From Lysinibacillus sp. FSL M8-0337 (GTDB lineage Bacteria; Bacillota; Bacilli; Bacillales_A; Planococcaceae): DNA of 64,000 bases. This document shows, piece by piece, positions 16,167 through 29,265 of the stretch. The position numbers and the translations under genes are program-made. Location: the NCBI RefSeq assembly GCF_038593855.1, contig NZ_CP151996.1:3844001-3908000 (forward strand), written 5' to 3'. How positions within the stretch are numbered: the first letter of the stretch is position 1; every line of letters begins with the position of its first letter. Under the pieces are notes generated by a model that did no database searches, was not told the origin of the DNA, and saw only the letters and a program-made list of their open reading frames with translations.

Positions 16167-16283
16167 GCCTAGCGACGTCCTACTCTCACAGGGGGAAGCC
16201 CCCAACTACCATCGGCGCTAAAGAGCTTAACTTCCGTGTTCGGTATGGGAACGGGTGTGACCTCTTTGCCATCATCACTAGAC
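16167..16283 (-). rRNA. rrf: 5S rRNA
   Basis: The conserved 5S core on the minus strand (GAACACGGAAGTTAAGCTC and CCTGTGAGAGTAGGACG) is clear. The ends are set by pairing of the terminal helix and are good to a few bases. Confidence 0.93.
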
Positions 16284-16400
16284 TATTTGAAAGACATTAC
16301 CTATTATAACATATATCATTATAATTACAAGTATTTAAGAAATACTTTTTTATTCTTTCAAAACTGGATAAACGGTGCATTGAAATGTTTCAAACTTTTT

Positions 16401-21187
<4,787 letters not shown>

Positions 21188-21349
21188 AGAAATTTGATTA
21201 GCTCAAATTGTTTTGCTGGCATCAATTTTGATGTCCAAAATTTTGTTTCGTTCACTAACAAAGTTAGTTAGTAAAAACTATATTGATTACGTTTTGCTTG
21301 TTCAGTTTTCAAGGTTCATTTTGTTTCGTCGTTTTTCAGCGACTTCTTT

Positions 21350-21378
21350 ATATTAACATCTCATTCAATTTGTGTCAA
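21350..21378 (-). promoter_or_regulatory. rrn P2 promoter
   Basis: On the minus strand TTGACA and TAATAT are 17 bp apart, about 163 nt before the 16S start. Confidence 0.85.
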
Positions 21379-21445
21379 CAACTTTTTAAAAGTTTTTTTC
21401 ACTAATTTTCTCGGATGTTTCTGTTACGTCTTAGCGACAATTAAT

Positions 21446-21475
21446 ATAATACAATATCAGTATATTAAACGTCAA
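21446..21475 (-). promoter_or_regulatory. rrn P1 promoter
   Basis: On the minus strand TTGACG and TATTAT are 18 bp apart, about 95 bp upstream of P2. Tandem promoters are normal for Bacillus rrn operons. Confidence 0.7.
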
Positions 21476-21485
21476 CACTTTTTTC

Positions 21486-21521
21486 AAAAAAATATCGAGG
21501 TACATTTTTATACCTCGATTA
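21486..21521 (-). terminator. ygxA terminator
   Basis: On the minus strand AATCGAGGTA, loop, TACCTCGAT and T7 separate ygxA from the rrn promoters. Confidence 0.85.
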
Positions 21522-21538
21522 CTAGCATACTACAAGGT

Positions 21539-22423
21539 TTATTCAATTTCTATAGACTCTTTATTCACCTTATAATGTCGATGAAATATCATCTCACTTT
21601 TTGCAACGACAGGGTCAATCAAAATGTAGCCTTTCCCCACTAAATATTCTACGAATACTTCTAAGTCAACAGAATAGTTTACAAGCTCATGGTGATCATG
21701 TAATTCCTGAATAGTCCATGACTCTTTTGTTTGCATTACTTCTAATATATGTTGCGCTCCGTCATGTGTACGTGAATGAATTAAAAACTCACTTGCTAAA
21801 AATAGAAGCTCTAAACGCTTTTCAATTGGTTCACTGCTCATAACTAGTTCTTCGTAGAGCTTGTAAATGGCTGGTTCAATTTTTTTCACTTGTGCCCAGA
21901 CTGTAACTTCTGGATATAACCCACTATCTATAATGGACAATCGCCCTAAATGATGCAAGGAATCCACTACATGATTGTATGCATCAAGGTAACTACCCTT
22001 ATCAAAATATTCTTTTCCTTCTAAGTAACGTCGAATTAACTTTGAGAATTGAATACCCGTTTTAATTTTCCGACCACTAAACGGAAACTCTTGCAGTTCA
22101 ATTTTTAGTTTATGAAGGAACTCATTGCGATCAAACAACACTCTGCCAAAGAAAATCCAATCAACGACTTTTTTATTAGAGCCGATTAGTAACCACTTCC
22201 GTAACAATTTTTCTGTAACAGTATGTAAGGCTACCTTATTTCCCTCATATAAGTAGTGCTTTGTATAAACAGGCTGATCCGCTTCCTTCACGATAATTAG
22301 TAATACCGTATCAAATGTGTCAGTAACATTACTTTGCTCTTCACGTTTCTCCATTAAAATAACACCTAATGTATTAGACTGACTCGCGCGTTCTTGATAT
22401 ATAGGACGCAATACTTGCTCCAT
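21539..22423 (-). CDS. ygxA: YgxA-like nucleotidyltransferase-domain protein
   Basis: A 294-aa soluble protein that I match to B. subtilis YgxA, annotated as nucleotidyltransferase-like (HEPN/NT type). Clues are the opening MEQVLRPIYQERASQSNTLG, a central FDTVLLIIVKEAD strand that would be the NT core, and the helical second half (YLDAYNHVVDSLHHLGRLSI) resembling a HEPN-type helix bundle. No convincing GS...D-x-D catalytic motif is seen, so activity is doubtful. The position directly upstream of an rRNA operon and near ygzB and perR is the same as in B. subtilis. Confidence 0.8.
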   Translation of the reverse strand: MEQVLRPIYQERASQSNTLGVILMEKREEQSNVTDTFDTVLLIIVKEADQPVYTKHYLYEGNKVALHTVTEKLLRKWLLIGSNKKVVDWIFFGRVLFDRNEFLHKLKIELQEFPFSGRKIKTGIQFSKLIRRYLEGKEYFDKGSYLDAYNHVVDSLHHLGRLSIIDSGLYPEVTVWAQVKKIEPAIYKLYEELVMSSEPIEKRLELLFLASEFLIHSRTHDGAQHILEVMQTKESWTIQELHDHHELVNYSVDLEVFVEYLVGKGYILIDPVVAKSEMIFHRHYKVNKESIEIE

Positions 22424-22573
22424 GTTCAGCCCTCCTCTATTTATTGTAAGACCTTTATTTCGTTAAAATTTCGACATACTCTAAAACTATTCCTTCTTTG
22501 ACTCCTACTCAAAGCTAAAATACTTCGTTCTTATATGTTATAGTAGATTTTAGATTGGGAGGCAAGATATTGT

Positions 22574-22927
22574 ATGAAACCTTACAAAAGTAAAATTAAT
22601 AAAATCCGTTCATTCGCATTAGCACTTATTTTTATCGGCTTTGTTGTTATGTATGGGGGGATATTCTTTAAAAACAATCCCATCCTTGTCTTAATCTTCA
22701 TGACACTTGGTTTACTATGTATTATTGGTAGTACAGTTGTCTATGCTTGGATTGGTCTTCTGTCTACAAGAGCCGTTCAAGTAGAATGCCCAAATTGTCA
22801 TAAACATACGAAAGTTTTAGGCCGTGTTGATATGTGCATGTACTGTAATGAACCGTTAACACTTGATCCTACACTTGAAGGAAAAGAGTTTGACCAATCT
22901 TATAATAACAAAGCAAAAAAATCCTAG
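22574..22927 (+). CDS. ygzB: YgzB-like zinc-ribbon membrane protein (DUF2614)
   Basis: A 117-aa protein with two transmembrane helices (about residues 13-33 and 39-61) and a C-terminal zinc ribbon ([26 protein letters not shown]) with four Cys in CPNC...CMYC pairs. The tail [13 protein letters not shown] is typical of YgzB. Function is unknown. The ribosome site is GGGAGG. It diverges from ygxA. Confidence 0.88.
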   Translation: MKPYKSKINKIRSFALALIFIGFVVMYGGIFFKNNPILVLIFMTLGLLCIIGSTVVYAWIGLLSTRAVQVECPNCHKHTKVLGRVDMCMYCNEPLTLDPTLEGKEFDQSYNNKAKKS

Positions 22928-22953
22928 CCCTCATTGAAGAGCTAGGATTTTTT
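22917..22953 (+). terminator. ygzB terminator
   Basis: AAAAATCCTAGC, loop, GCTAGGATTTTTT, overlapping the last codons of ygzB. Confidence 0.85.
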
Positions 22954-23008
22954 ATTTGTTCTAACTGAAAGCAACATGGGGAATACTTTCTCCACATCAC
23001 TATTAACT

Positions 23009-23347
23009 TTATCCTCTACCAACAATGACAGTGATCGTATGATCTAGCTTACCATCACGATAGACAAAAACATTCGCTGTTGTTGAAAAATATGTAATTA
23101 ACCTACCAGTGGATGTTACAGATATAGAATTATTACTAGTAACATAAGTCATACCAGGCTCATGATAAGTTAATTGGTAATTACTACTGTTAGTAGGTAC
23201 TCTAACTGTATAATCTCTGATATTAAGTTTTATTACTGCTTGTACTGAGCGTTCGTTACTAGCAGCCTTGGCTTCCGGTATTCCAAAAGAAAGTCCTGAA
23301 ATACTCACTAATGTAATCATTGATAAAAGAAATACTTTAAATTTCAT
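23009..23347 (-). CDS. Small secreted protein of unknown function
   Basis: A 112-aa protein with a clear Sec signal peptide (MKFKVFLLSMITLVSISGLS, cleavage after EAKAA). The mature part is about 83 aa, predicted beta-rich and Ser/Thr/Val-rich, with a repeated NxxxSVTSTGR pattern, and ends VIVGRG. It may have an Ig-like or beta-sandwich fold. It has no Cys and no anchor. I do not recognise a family. It lies downstream of the other unknown gene at 23414, with 66 bp between them, in a segment that interrupts the ygzB-perR neighbourhood. Confidence 0.65.
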   Translation of the reverse strand: MKFKVFLLSMITLVSISGLSFGIPEAKAASNERSVQAVIKLNIRDYTVRVPTNSSNYQLTYHEPGMTYVTSNNSISVTSTGRLITYFSTTANVFVYRDGKLDHTITVIVGRG

Positions 23348-23413
23348 TTAAAAACCTCCTATTCAATTAATCTTCCTTTTTAATTGATAGTGGATTGAGA
23401 TTTTTAATGGGTA

Positions 23414-23779
23414 TTATATGCTTACTATATATTTAGAAATTTGTTTCTCCTTTTGACCAGCTATACCAGTTTTGAAAAATTGCTGCTGGTTCTGCCTGTC
23501 ATCGAATGATTTTATCATTTGCTCTACTAATTTTTGCGTAATCATAGCATTTACGTCACCAGAAGACTGTTCTTTTTCTTCATGTTTAGAAATCTTCACT
23601 TCTCTAACAATTACTTTTTCACCATTTTCCTTCGTTACTATATGTCGTACATAACCATTTTCTTTTTTTATTTCGTATGTTGCTTTTCTTTTTTTGTTTG
23701 TTAGAAATAAATCATCCGATAAACTTTCTTCTTTATTTAATGTACTAAGGTAATTACTACTCCCTAAATGTACATTCAT
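23414..23779 (-). CDS. Hypothetical protein, charged, 121 aa
   Basis: A cytoplasmic-looking protein with many Lys/Glu residues (TNKKRKATYEIKKENGYVRH; VKISKHEEKEQSSGD) and Gln repeats near the C-terminus (DDRQNQQQFFK). The middle resembles a two-strand beta unit (YVRHIVTKENGEKVIVREV). No family is recognised. The ATG is supported by TAGGAGGGATATA. A 130-nt conserved leader lies about 210 nt upstream on the same strand. Confidence 0.6.
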   Translation of the reverse strand: MNVHLGSSNYLSTLNKEESLSDDLFLTNKKRKATYEIKKENGYVRHIVTKENGEKVIVREVKISKHEEKEQSSGDVNAMITQKLVEQMIKSFDDRQNQQQFFKTGIAGQKEKQISKYIVSI

Positions 23780-23990
23780 TATATCCCTCCTACTAGCTTT
23801 CCTAACTCAAAATGGATGAGGTGCTAAAAATTTCAGTAACTTAGACTTTTGAACCCAACTTTATATAAAAATCTCAATCAACATAAAAAACCTTGCTTTA
23901 GTACTTTCTCATAGCAACTTTACACGTTGAAATAGTGTACTGCACAGCTAAGTATTATACTTGTGAAGTCAATACTCTTAACTACATATA

Positions 23991-24125
23991 ACTCCAACTC
24001 CCTCCTTTTCAAAATAGAGTTCTTATTTTTGAATGTCACCAACTCCTTTTACTATTTCCTTAACTATTTTTTATCACAAAACATCAATATTGTAAATATT
24101 CAGTTTATTTAATTTGAAAATAATC
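23991..24125 (-). promoter_or_regulatory. Conserved leader-like repeat, copy 1
   Basis: This stretch aligns over about 130 nt with 57861-57991, both read on the minus strand. Shared blocks include GATTATTTT, GAATATTTACAATATTGATG, GAAATAGTAAA, GGAG(T/C)TG(G/A)TG and GAAAAGGAGGGAGTT. The first block set looks like a -10 region (TACAAT). Then come a ribosome-site-like AAAGGAG with a GTG or ATG start and an AACTC...GAGTT stem containing a strong ribosome-site-like sequence. This copy lies upstream of the 23414-23779 gene. Confidence 0.6.
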
Positions 24126-24266
24126 GCTTTTTCCTATTCTTTATTAAACATCTAACTGTTTTTCCTATATACACTATTTTTTAATTGTTCTTTTATTCTA
24201 CATCAATAGTTTTAATCCAATGATAAAAAGTGTATTAACATTCGGAATTATTCGCCCCATCATAAC

Positions 24267-24303
24267 AAAAAAGCAAGCGAGCTATTGCCCACTTGCTTTT
24301 TAA
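24267..24303 (-). terminator. perR terminator
   Basis: On the minus strand AAAAAGCAAGTGGGC, loop, GCTCGCTTGCTTTTTT, 41 nt past the perR stop. Confidence 0.85.
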
Positions 24304-24343
24304 TCGTTCTCATCTATGAATTTATGTGAAATCCCAAGAAAAC

Positions 24344-24793
24344 TTACTGTACTTTCGCTTCAACATCTTTACATGCTGGACATGTGCCGTATATTTCTAG
24401 ACGGTGTGAATGCACATCAAAGTCTGTTACTTGAGAAGCGAAATGTTCGATTTCATCTAAACCTGGGTAATGGAAATCGACAATCTTACCACAGCATTCA
24501 CAAATCATATGATAGTGATCGTTGGTCACAAAATCAAAACGGCTAGAAGCATCCCCATACGTCAACTCTTTCACTAATCCTACTTCCCTGAAAACTCGTA
24601 AATTATTGTAGACAGTTGCCACACTCATATTCGGAAATTTCCCTTCAAGTGCTTTATAAATTTCATCGGCAGTTGGATGTGTCATAGATTGAATTAAATA
24701 TTCTAAAATAGCATGACGCTGAGGAGTAATGCGCACACCAGTTGTTTTTAACGTGTCAAGTGCATCCTGTAAATGCGGTATAGACATCGTCAT
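24344..24793 (-). CDS. perR: Peroxide-responsive repressor PerR (Fur family)
   Basis: A 149-aa Fe/Mn-dependent repressor that senses peroxide by oxidation of metal-binding histidines. The winged helix ([33 protein letters not shown]) and the dimerisation/metal part ([17 protein letters not shown]) are very close to B. subtilis PerR. The structural zinc site is formed by CECC and the late CPAC. His, Asp and the [10 protein letters not shown] segment supply regulatory metal ligands. The start at 24793 follows AAAGGGG. Palindromes in its promoter suggest autoregulation. A PerR-box-like site is also found before the P-type ATPase at 61218. Confidence 0.96.
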   Translation of the reverse strand: MTMSIPHLQDALDTLKTTGVRITPQRHAILEYLIQSMTHPTADEIYKALEGKFPNMSVATVYNNLRVFREVGLVKELTYGDASSRFDFVTNDHYHMICECCGKIVDFHYPGLDEIEHFASQVTDFDVHSHRLEIYGTCPACKDVEAKVQ

Positions 24794-24804
24794 GCACCCC
24801 TTTT

Positions 24805-24838
24805 CATAAGTATTATTAATTTATAATTGTTACAATTA
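24805..24838 (-). promoter_or_regulatory. Candidate PerR operator in the perR promoter
   Basis: TAATTGT-T-ACAATTA at 24824-24838 is a perfect 7-1-7 palindrome, the spacing used by Fur-family proteins. An adjoining A/T-rich near-palindrome (ATTATTAATTTATAAT on the plus strand, 14 of 16 symmetric) lies between it and the start codon. Both are just downstream of a TTGACA/TACACT promoter (18-bp spacing). The sequence is not the exact consensus TTATAATnATTATAA. Confidence 0.5.
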
Positions 24839-24902
24839 GTGTATCGAATTAAGCTAACATCTGTCAACATTCGCCTATGCGTCATCTAAATTAAATTACA
24901 AT

Positions 24903-25847
24903 TTAATAGCCCCTCGACAAATCCATAACATTTTCTAAAGCGGTATCTCCATCCAACCATTTCGTCAAACTTGGCTTAAAAATATCTAAGCTACGCTCTA
25001 CATAACGTGAAGAATGACTTGAAACATGTGGTGAAACAATTACATTCGAGTATGACCATAAAGGATTGTTTGCACTAAGTGGTTCTTCTTCAAACACATC
25101 TAATACGGCATAACCAATCTCACCCGCTTCAATAGCACGAATAAGAACTTTCTCATCTACTAAATTTCCACGACCAAAATTCATGAAAATGGCATCGTTT
25201 TTCATAGCATTAAAATGCTCATCCTTCAATAAGTGCGTAGTATCCGGTGTTTTCGGTAAGACAGAAAGAACGATATCCGCCTTAGGCAAAGCTTCTGTTA
25301 ACTCGGTGAAATTCACCATCTCATCCATATAAGGTGCTGCATTGCCTGAACGGTTACAGCCTATTGTTTTTACCCCAAACGCTTGTAGTAACCGACCTAC
25401 TTCCGATCCAATGGCACCCGGTCCTAAAATAAGTGCTGTAGTATCTCGTAATTCCGTTTGCTTTCCTTTTTTCGACCATTCACTTTTCTTTTGTTGTTCA
25501 TACATCCATGGCAATGCACGCTTAATGGCTAAAATATGAGCAAGTATTGACTCGGCCATCGGTGTTTTATGAATCCCTCGCACATTAGATACTAAAATAT
25601 CGCGATCAATAATGGCTTGTGCTGGCATTTTCTCTACACCTGCCGAAGCAACAAAAATCCACTTTAGTTTTGTAGCATACTGTATATTGGCATCATTTAA
25701 ATCTTCACCATATGTAACCAGTACATCTGCTTTTTGTAATTCATCCGTAGATAAACGATTTTCAAATACAAAATCACATTGTGGGAATTCCTCTACTAAC
25801 GGTTTACGTAAATCTGGTCTTGGCTCAAACGTAAAATAGATTCTCAT
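24903..25847 (-). CDS. D-2-hydroxyacid dehydrogenase (NAD-dependent)
   Basis: A 314-aa enzyme of the phosphoglycerate/2-hydroxyacid dehydrogenase family that reduces 2-keto acids to D-hydroxy acids. The Rossmann motif LILGPGAIGSEVGRLLQAFG lies around residues 135-155. The catalytic Arg is in MNFGRGNLVDEKVL, the Glu in DVFEEEPLSANNPLW, and the His in VIVSPHVSSHSSRY. Its ATG overlaps the bcp stop codon (TAATG), so translation is probably coupled. The substrate is unknown. Confidence 0.9.
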   Translation of the reverse strand: MRIYFTFEPRPDLRKPLVEEFPQCDFVFENRLSTDELQKADVLVTYGEDLNDANIQYATKLKWIFVASAGVEKMPAQAIIDRDILVSNVRGIHKTPMAESILAHILAIKRALPWMYEQQKKSEWSKKGKQTELRDTTALILGPGAIGSEVGRLLQAFGVKTIGCNRSGNAAPYMDEMVNFTELTEALPKADIVLSVLPKTPDTTHLLKDEHFNAMKNDAIFMNFGRGNLVDEKVLIRAIEAGEIGYAVLDVFEEEPLSANNPLWSYSNVIVSPHVSSHSSRYVERSLDIFKPSLTKWLDGDTALENVMDLSRGY

Positions 25848-26320
25848 TAGTGCTCCTCCTGCTTAGCTAAAAAAGCGTAAACTTCTTCAATATGATTTTT
25901 CACACGCACTTTCCGCCATACCTTTACAAGCTTACCTTCCGTATCAATTAAAAAAGTAGAACGTTCGATCCCCATATATTCACGTCCATACATTTTTTTT
26001 AAGACCCATACACCATAAGCCTCAGCTACAGCGTGATCCTCATCCACTAAAAGAGAAAATGGCAGCCCATGCTTATCAATAAATTTCGTATGCTTTTGAG
26101 CATCATCAGGGCTCACACCTAATACAACTGCATTCAACTGACTAAAGTCATCGTGCTTATCACGGAAATCACAAGCCTCTGTCGTACAACCTGGTGTCAT
26201 ATCTTTCGGATAAAAATACAAAATAACATATTTGCCTCTGAAATCTGCTAATTGCACTTGCTCCCCCTTGTCATTAACAAGTGAAAAATCCGGTGCTTTC
26301 TGTCCTTCTACTAAAGTCAT
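25847..26320 (-). CDS. bcp: Thioredoxin-dependent thiol peroxidase (Bcp/PrxQ)
   Basis: A peroxiredoxin of 157 aa that reduces hydroperoxides with thioredoxin. The peroxidatic Cys and the resolving Cys five residues later are in DMTPGCTTEACDFRDKH. The Thr and Arg of the active site (IERSTFLID) are present. It is the first gene of a two-gene operon with the dehydrogenase and diverges from gsaB, next to perR as in B. subtilis (ygaF). Confidence 0.94.
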   Translation of the reverse strand: MTLVEGQKAPDFSLVNDKGEQVQLADFRGKYVILYFYPKDMTPGCTTEACDFRDKHDDFSQLNAVVLGVSPDDAQKHTKFIDKHGLPFSLLVDEDHAVAEAYGVWVLKKMYGREYMGIERSTFLIDTEGKLVKVWRKVRVKNHIEEVYAFLAKQEEH

Positions 26321-26451
26321 ATTAAACTCCTCCTTTGCATGTCTTATTTTACTCTAAGTCACAAATCAAGTCATATCCCTTATTTTCTTTGGATTTCTTA
26401 CACTGATAGGTCTACAATAGATTAAGTATAATGACTTAGGAGGCAATATTA

Positions 26452-27738
26452 ATGAATCACTCAAAATCAGAAGCAGTACACGAAGAAGCGCTTTTGCATA
26501 TCGTTGGTGGTGTGAACAGCCCTTCTCGTTCTTATAAAGCAGTAGGTGGTGGCTCCCCTGTTGCAATGGCCCGAGGAAAAGGAGCTTATTTCTGGGATGT
26601 TGACGGCAACCGTTATATTGACTATTTAGCTGCATACGGTCCAATTGTTACAGGGCATGGACATCCACATATTGCGAAAGCAATTTCTCATGCTGCTGAA
26701 AACGGTACATTATTTGGGACACCAACTGAATATGAAGTAACTTTCGCAAAAATGCTAAAAGAAGCCATTCCTTCAATGGATAAAGTACGTTTTAATAACT
26801 CTGGTACAGAAGCGGTCATGACAACGATTCGTGTTGCTCGTGCTTATACTGGCCGTACAAAAATTATGAAATTCGCTGGCTGTTACCACGGTCACTTTGA
26901 CTTAGTATTAGTAGCTGCAGGTTCTGGCCCAGCTACATTAGGCACACCAGACTCAGCAGGTGTAACGACTGCGACTGCTGAAGAAGTGATTACCGTACCG
27001 TTTAATAATCCACAAGCTTTTACTGAAGCGATGGATGCATGGGGCGATGAAATCGCTGCTATTTTAATAGAGCCAATTGTCGGCAACTTCGGTATTGTTG
27101 AACCAAACCCTGGATTTTTGGAGTTAGTGCACGCTACAGCTAAAGAAAAAGGGGCACTTACGATTTATGATGAGGTTATTACTGCATTCCGTTTCCATTA
27201 CGGTGGCGCACAAACGCTACTTGGATTAACACCTGACCTTACTGCATTAGGAAAAGTCATTGGTGGTGGTTTACCTATCGGTGCATATGGTGGTCGCAAA
27301 GAAATTATGGATACCGTTGCCCCACTTGGACCAGCATATCAAGCAGGGACAATGGCAGGAAATCCAGCATCGATGCAAGCAGGTATAGCATGCCTAGAAG
27401 TATTAGCAACTCCAGGCATTTACGATGAAATGGATCGTCTTGGTGCTATTTTAGAATATGGTATTTTAACTGCAGCCAAAAAACACGGTGTCACAATCAC
27501 TTTAAATCGTCTAAAAGGTGCACTAACAATTTACTTTACAGATGTAAAAGTTGAAAACTATGAGCAAGCAGAAAGCAGTGACGGAGAAATTTTCGGTCGA
27601 TTCTTTAAATTAATGCTTAACCAAGGTATTAACCTTGCTCCATCAAAATATGAAGCATGGTTTTTAACTACAGAGCATACAGAAGCAGATATTCGTGAAA
27701 CAATCGAAGCTGTCGACTATGCATTTTCACAGCTTTAA
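26452..27738 (+). CDS. gsaB: Glutamate-1-semialdehyde 2,1-aminomutase (GsaB/HemL2)
   Basis: A PLP enzyme (class III aminotransferase fold) that converts glutamate-1-semialdehyde to 5-aminolevulinate for haem. At 428 aa it has [15 protein letters not shown], the PLP region [45 protein letters not shown] and the PLP Lys in [18 protein letters not shown]. The position beside bcp and perR marks it as the GsaB paralogue, not the hem-operon HemL. The ribosome site is TTAGGAGG. Confidence 0.94.
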   Translation: MNHSKSEAVHEEALLHIVGGVNSPSRSYKAVGGGSPVAMARGKGAYFWDVDGNRYIDYLAAYGPIVTGHGHPHIAKAISHAAENGTLFGTPTEYEVTFAKMLKEAIPSMDKVRFNNSGTEAVMTTIRVARAYTGRTKIMKFAGCYHGHFDLVLVAAGSGPATLGTPDSAGVTTATAEEVITVPFNNPQAFTEAMDAWGDEIAAILIEPIVGNFGIVEPNPGFLELVHATAKEKGALTIYDEVITAFRFHYGGAQTLLGLTPDLTALGKVIGGGLPIGAYGGRKEIMDTVAPLGPAYQAGTMAGNPASMQAGIACLEVLATPGIYDEMDRLGAILEYGILTAAKKHGVTITLNRLKGALTIYFTDVKVENYEQAESSDGEIFGRFFKLMLNQGINLAPSKYEAWFLTTEHTEADIRETIEAVDYAFSQL

Positions 27739-27748
27739 TAGAAACAAA

Positions 27749-27783
27749 AAAGGCGACACTCATTTGAGCGTCGTCTTTTTTTT
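27749..27783 (+). terminator. gsaB terminator
   Basis: An AGGCGACACTC...GAGCGTCGTCT stem (one internal mismatch) followed by a long T run. Confidence 0.85.
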
Positions 27784-28058
27784 ATCCTGTTATACAAATC
27801 TATGTATTTTATAGAAACTTCCTTCTATAATGTAAAGAAGCATCCATTACCCTCGGCGTAAATACGTCCAGTTTTTTGAGTCTATCCCGAAAAGCTCAAG
27901 TAAAAATCTGCGACATCCGCGAGGTCTTTAACTTGATTGAGCAGATGTTTAAATTTACTGATGCCAGTGTATAGACATGATTGTCCACTGTTATTGAAGT
28001 GGTGAACTGCTGCTGAAGCAAGTTAAAAATTTTTGACAGAAAGGACATCGTTTTTTTT

Positions 28059-29147
28059 ATGAAATTAGGTGCCCGCGTATTTAAAACTGGTGTAGCTATT
28101 GTCTTTGCGTTATTTGTTGCTGAGCTCCTGCAATTACCGTCTCCAGTTTTTGCTGGAATCGCAGCAATCTTTGCCATTCAACCGTCAATTTATCGCTCCT
28201 ATCAAACGATTGTTGAGCAAGTTCAAGCCAACGTTATAGGAGCTACCATTGCAGTTATTTTTGGTTTACTTTTCGGCCATCACGTTGTGGCTGTTGGCAT
28301 TGCAGTCATTACAGCAATCGGCATAATGTTAAAATTCAAGCTTGAAAAGTCTCTTTCCTTAGCACTTGTATCAGTTGTAGCTATTATGGAAATTCAAGGC
28401 GATGACTTTCTGACATTCGGTCTTATCCGCTTTCTTACCATTTTAGTTGGGGTTTTAGCAGCATTTGTCGTCAACCTTGTGTTTTTGCCACCTAAATACG
28501 AAGTAAAACTTTTCCGCAAAATTTACTTTTTACAGGATGACATTATCCGTTGGACGCGTTTAGCTGTTCGTCAAGCCTCTGAACATACGTCTACTAAAAC
28601 TGCTTTAAGCAAATTTAAAGACCGTATGCTGCGAGTGGACACACTCTATGATTTTTTCAAGGAAGAACGCAATTACTTTAAAAATAAAAAATTTGTTAAA
28701 GCACGGAAATTAGTTGTCTATCGCCAAATGATTACAACTTCTAAAAAAAGTTTAGAATTGTTACAACGGTTGCATAAGCATGAAAATGAATTGGCACAAC
28801 TGCCGACTCAATTTCATTTAATGATTCAAGAACGACTGGACTTCCTGCTTACCTACCATGAGCAACTGTTACTGAAATATACAGGGAAATTAAAGCCTGA
28901 GCATTCAGAATGGAGTAAGCATATCGACTACATTCAGCGCAATCAGTTAATGGAAATTTTCATCAATCAAATAACCTATGCACACGCAGAAGGAGATACG
29001 GAATTTTCTAGCTATCATCTCCTTTATATTTTATCGCGTATTCTAGATTACGAAGAAAACTTAGAACATTTGGATACGCTCATTGTGTCATACCAAAGCC
29101 ATCATGGTGAAGAAATCAACTTAGAAATCGAAGAAGAATTTATTTAA
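28059..29147 (+). CDS. ygaE: Aromatic acid exporter-type (ArAE/FUSC) membrane protein, YgaE-like
   Basis: A 362-aa protein whose N-terminal half has about six transmembrane helices typical of the ArAE family (VFAGIAAIFAIQPSIYRSYQ, IGATIAVIFGLLFGHHVVAV, LVGVLAAFVVNLVFLPPKYE). The C-terminal half is cytoplasmic, helical and highly charged. It follows gsaB as ygaE does in B. subtilis. Transport activity and substrate are not established for YgaE. The ribosome site (GAAAGGA) is rather far from the ATG. Confidence 0.85.
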   Translation: MKLGARVFKTGVAIVFALFVAELLQLPSPVFAGIAAIFAIQPSIYRSYQTIVEQVQANVIGATIAVIFGLLFGHHVVAVGIAVITAIGIMLKFKLEKSLSLALVSVVAIMEIQGDDFLTFGLIRFLTILVGVLAAFVVNLVFLPPKYEVKLFRKIYFLQDDIIRWTRLAVRQASEHTSTKTALSKFKDRMLRVDTLYDFFKEERNYFKNKKFVKARKLVVYRQMITTSKKSLELLQRLHKHENELAQLPTQFHLMIQERLDFLLTYHEQLLLKYTGKLKPEHSEWSKHIDYIQRNQLMEIFINQITYAHAEGDTEFSSYHLLYILSRILDYEENLEHLDTLIVSYQSHHGEEINLEIEEEFI

Positions 29148-29153
29148 TTTAAG

Positions 29154-29262
29154 TGCCAGTCACTCACACAATTTCCCCGAACAACGCAAATAAAAGCCGC
29201 AACAATCCGCGTGACAGCGGAGGTTGCGGCTTTTTGCTAAGTGCCAGTCACTCACACAATTA
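29154..29262. repeat. Composite element: two direct 22-bp motifs around a hairpin (copy 2)
   Basis: Motif copies at 29154-29175 and 29241-29262 (identical in their first 20 bases, GTGCCAGTCACTCACACAAT) flank a hairpin at about 29197-29236 (AAAGCCGCAACAATCCGC, loop, GCGGAGGTTGCGGCTTT plus T run). The hairpin can terminate ygaE and the convergent telA operon. It has the same build as 5669-5776. Confidence 0.85.
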
Positions 29263-29265
29263 TTG

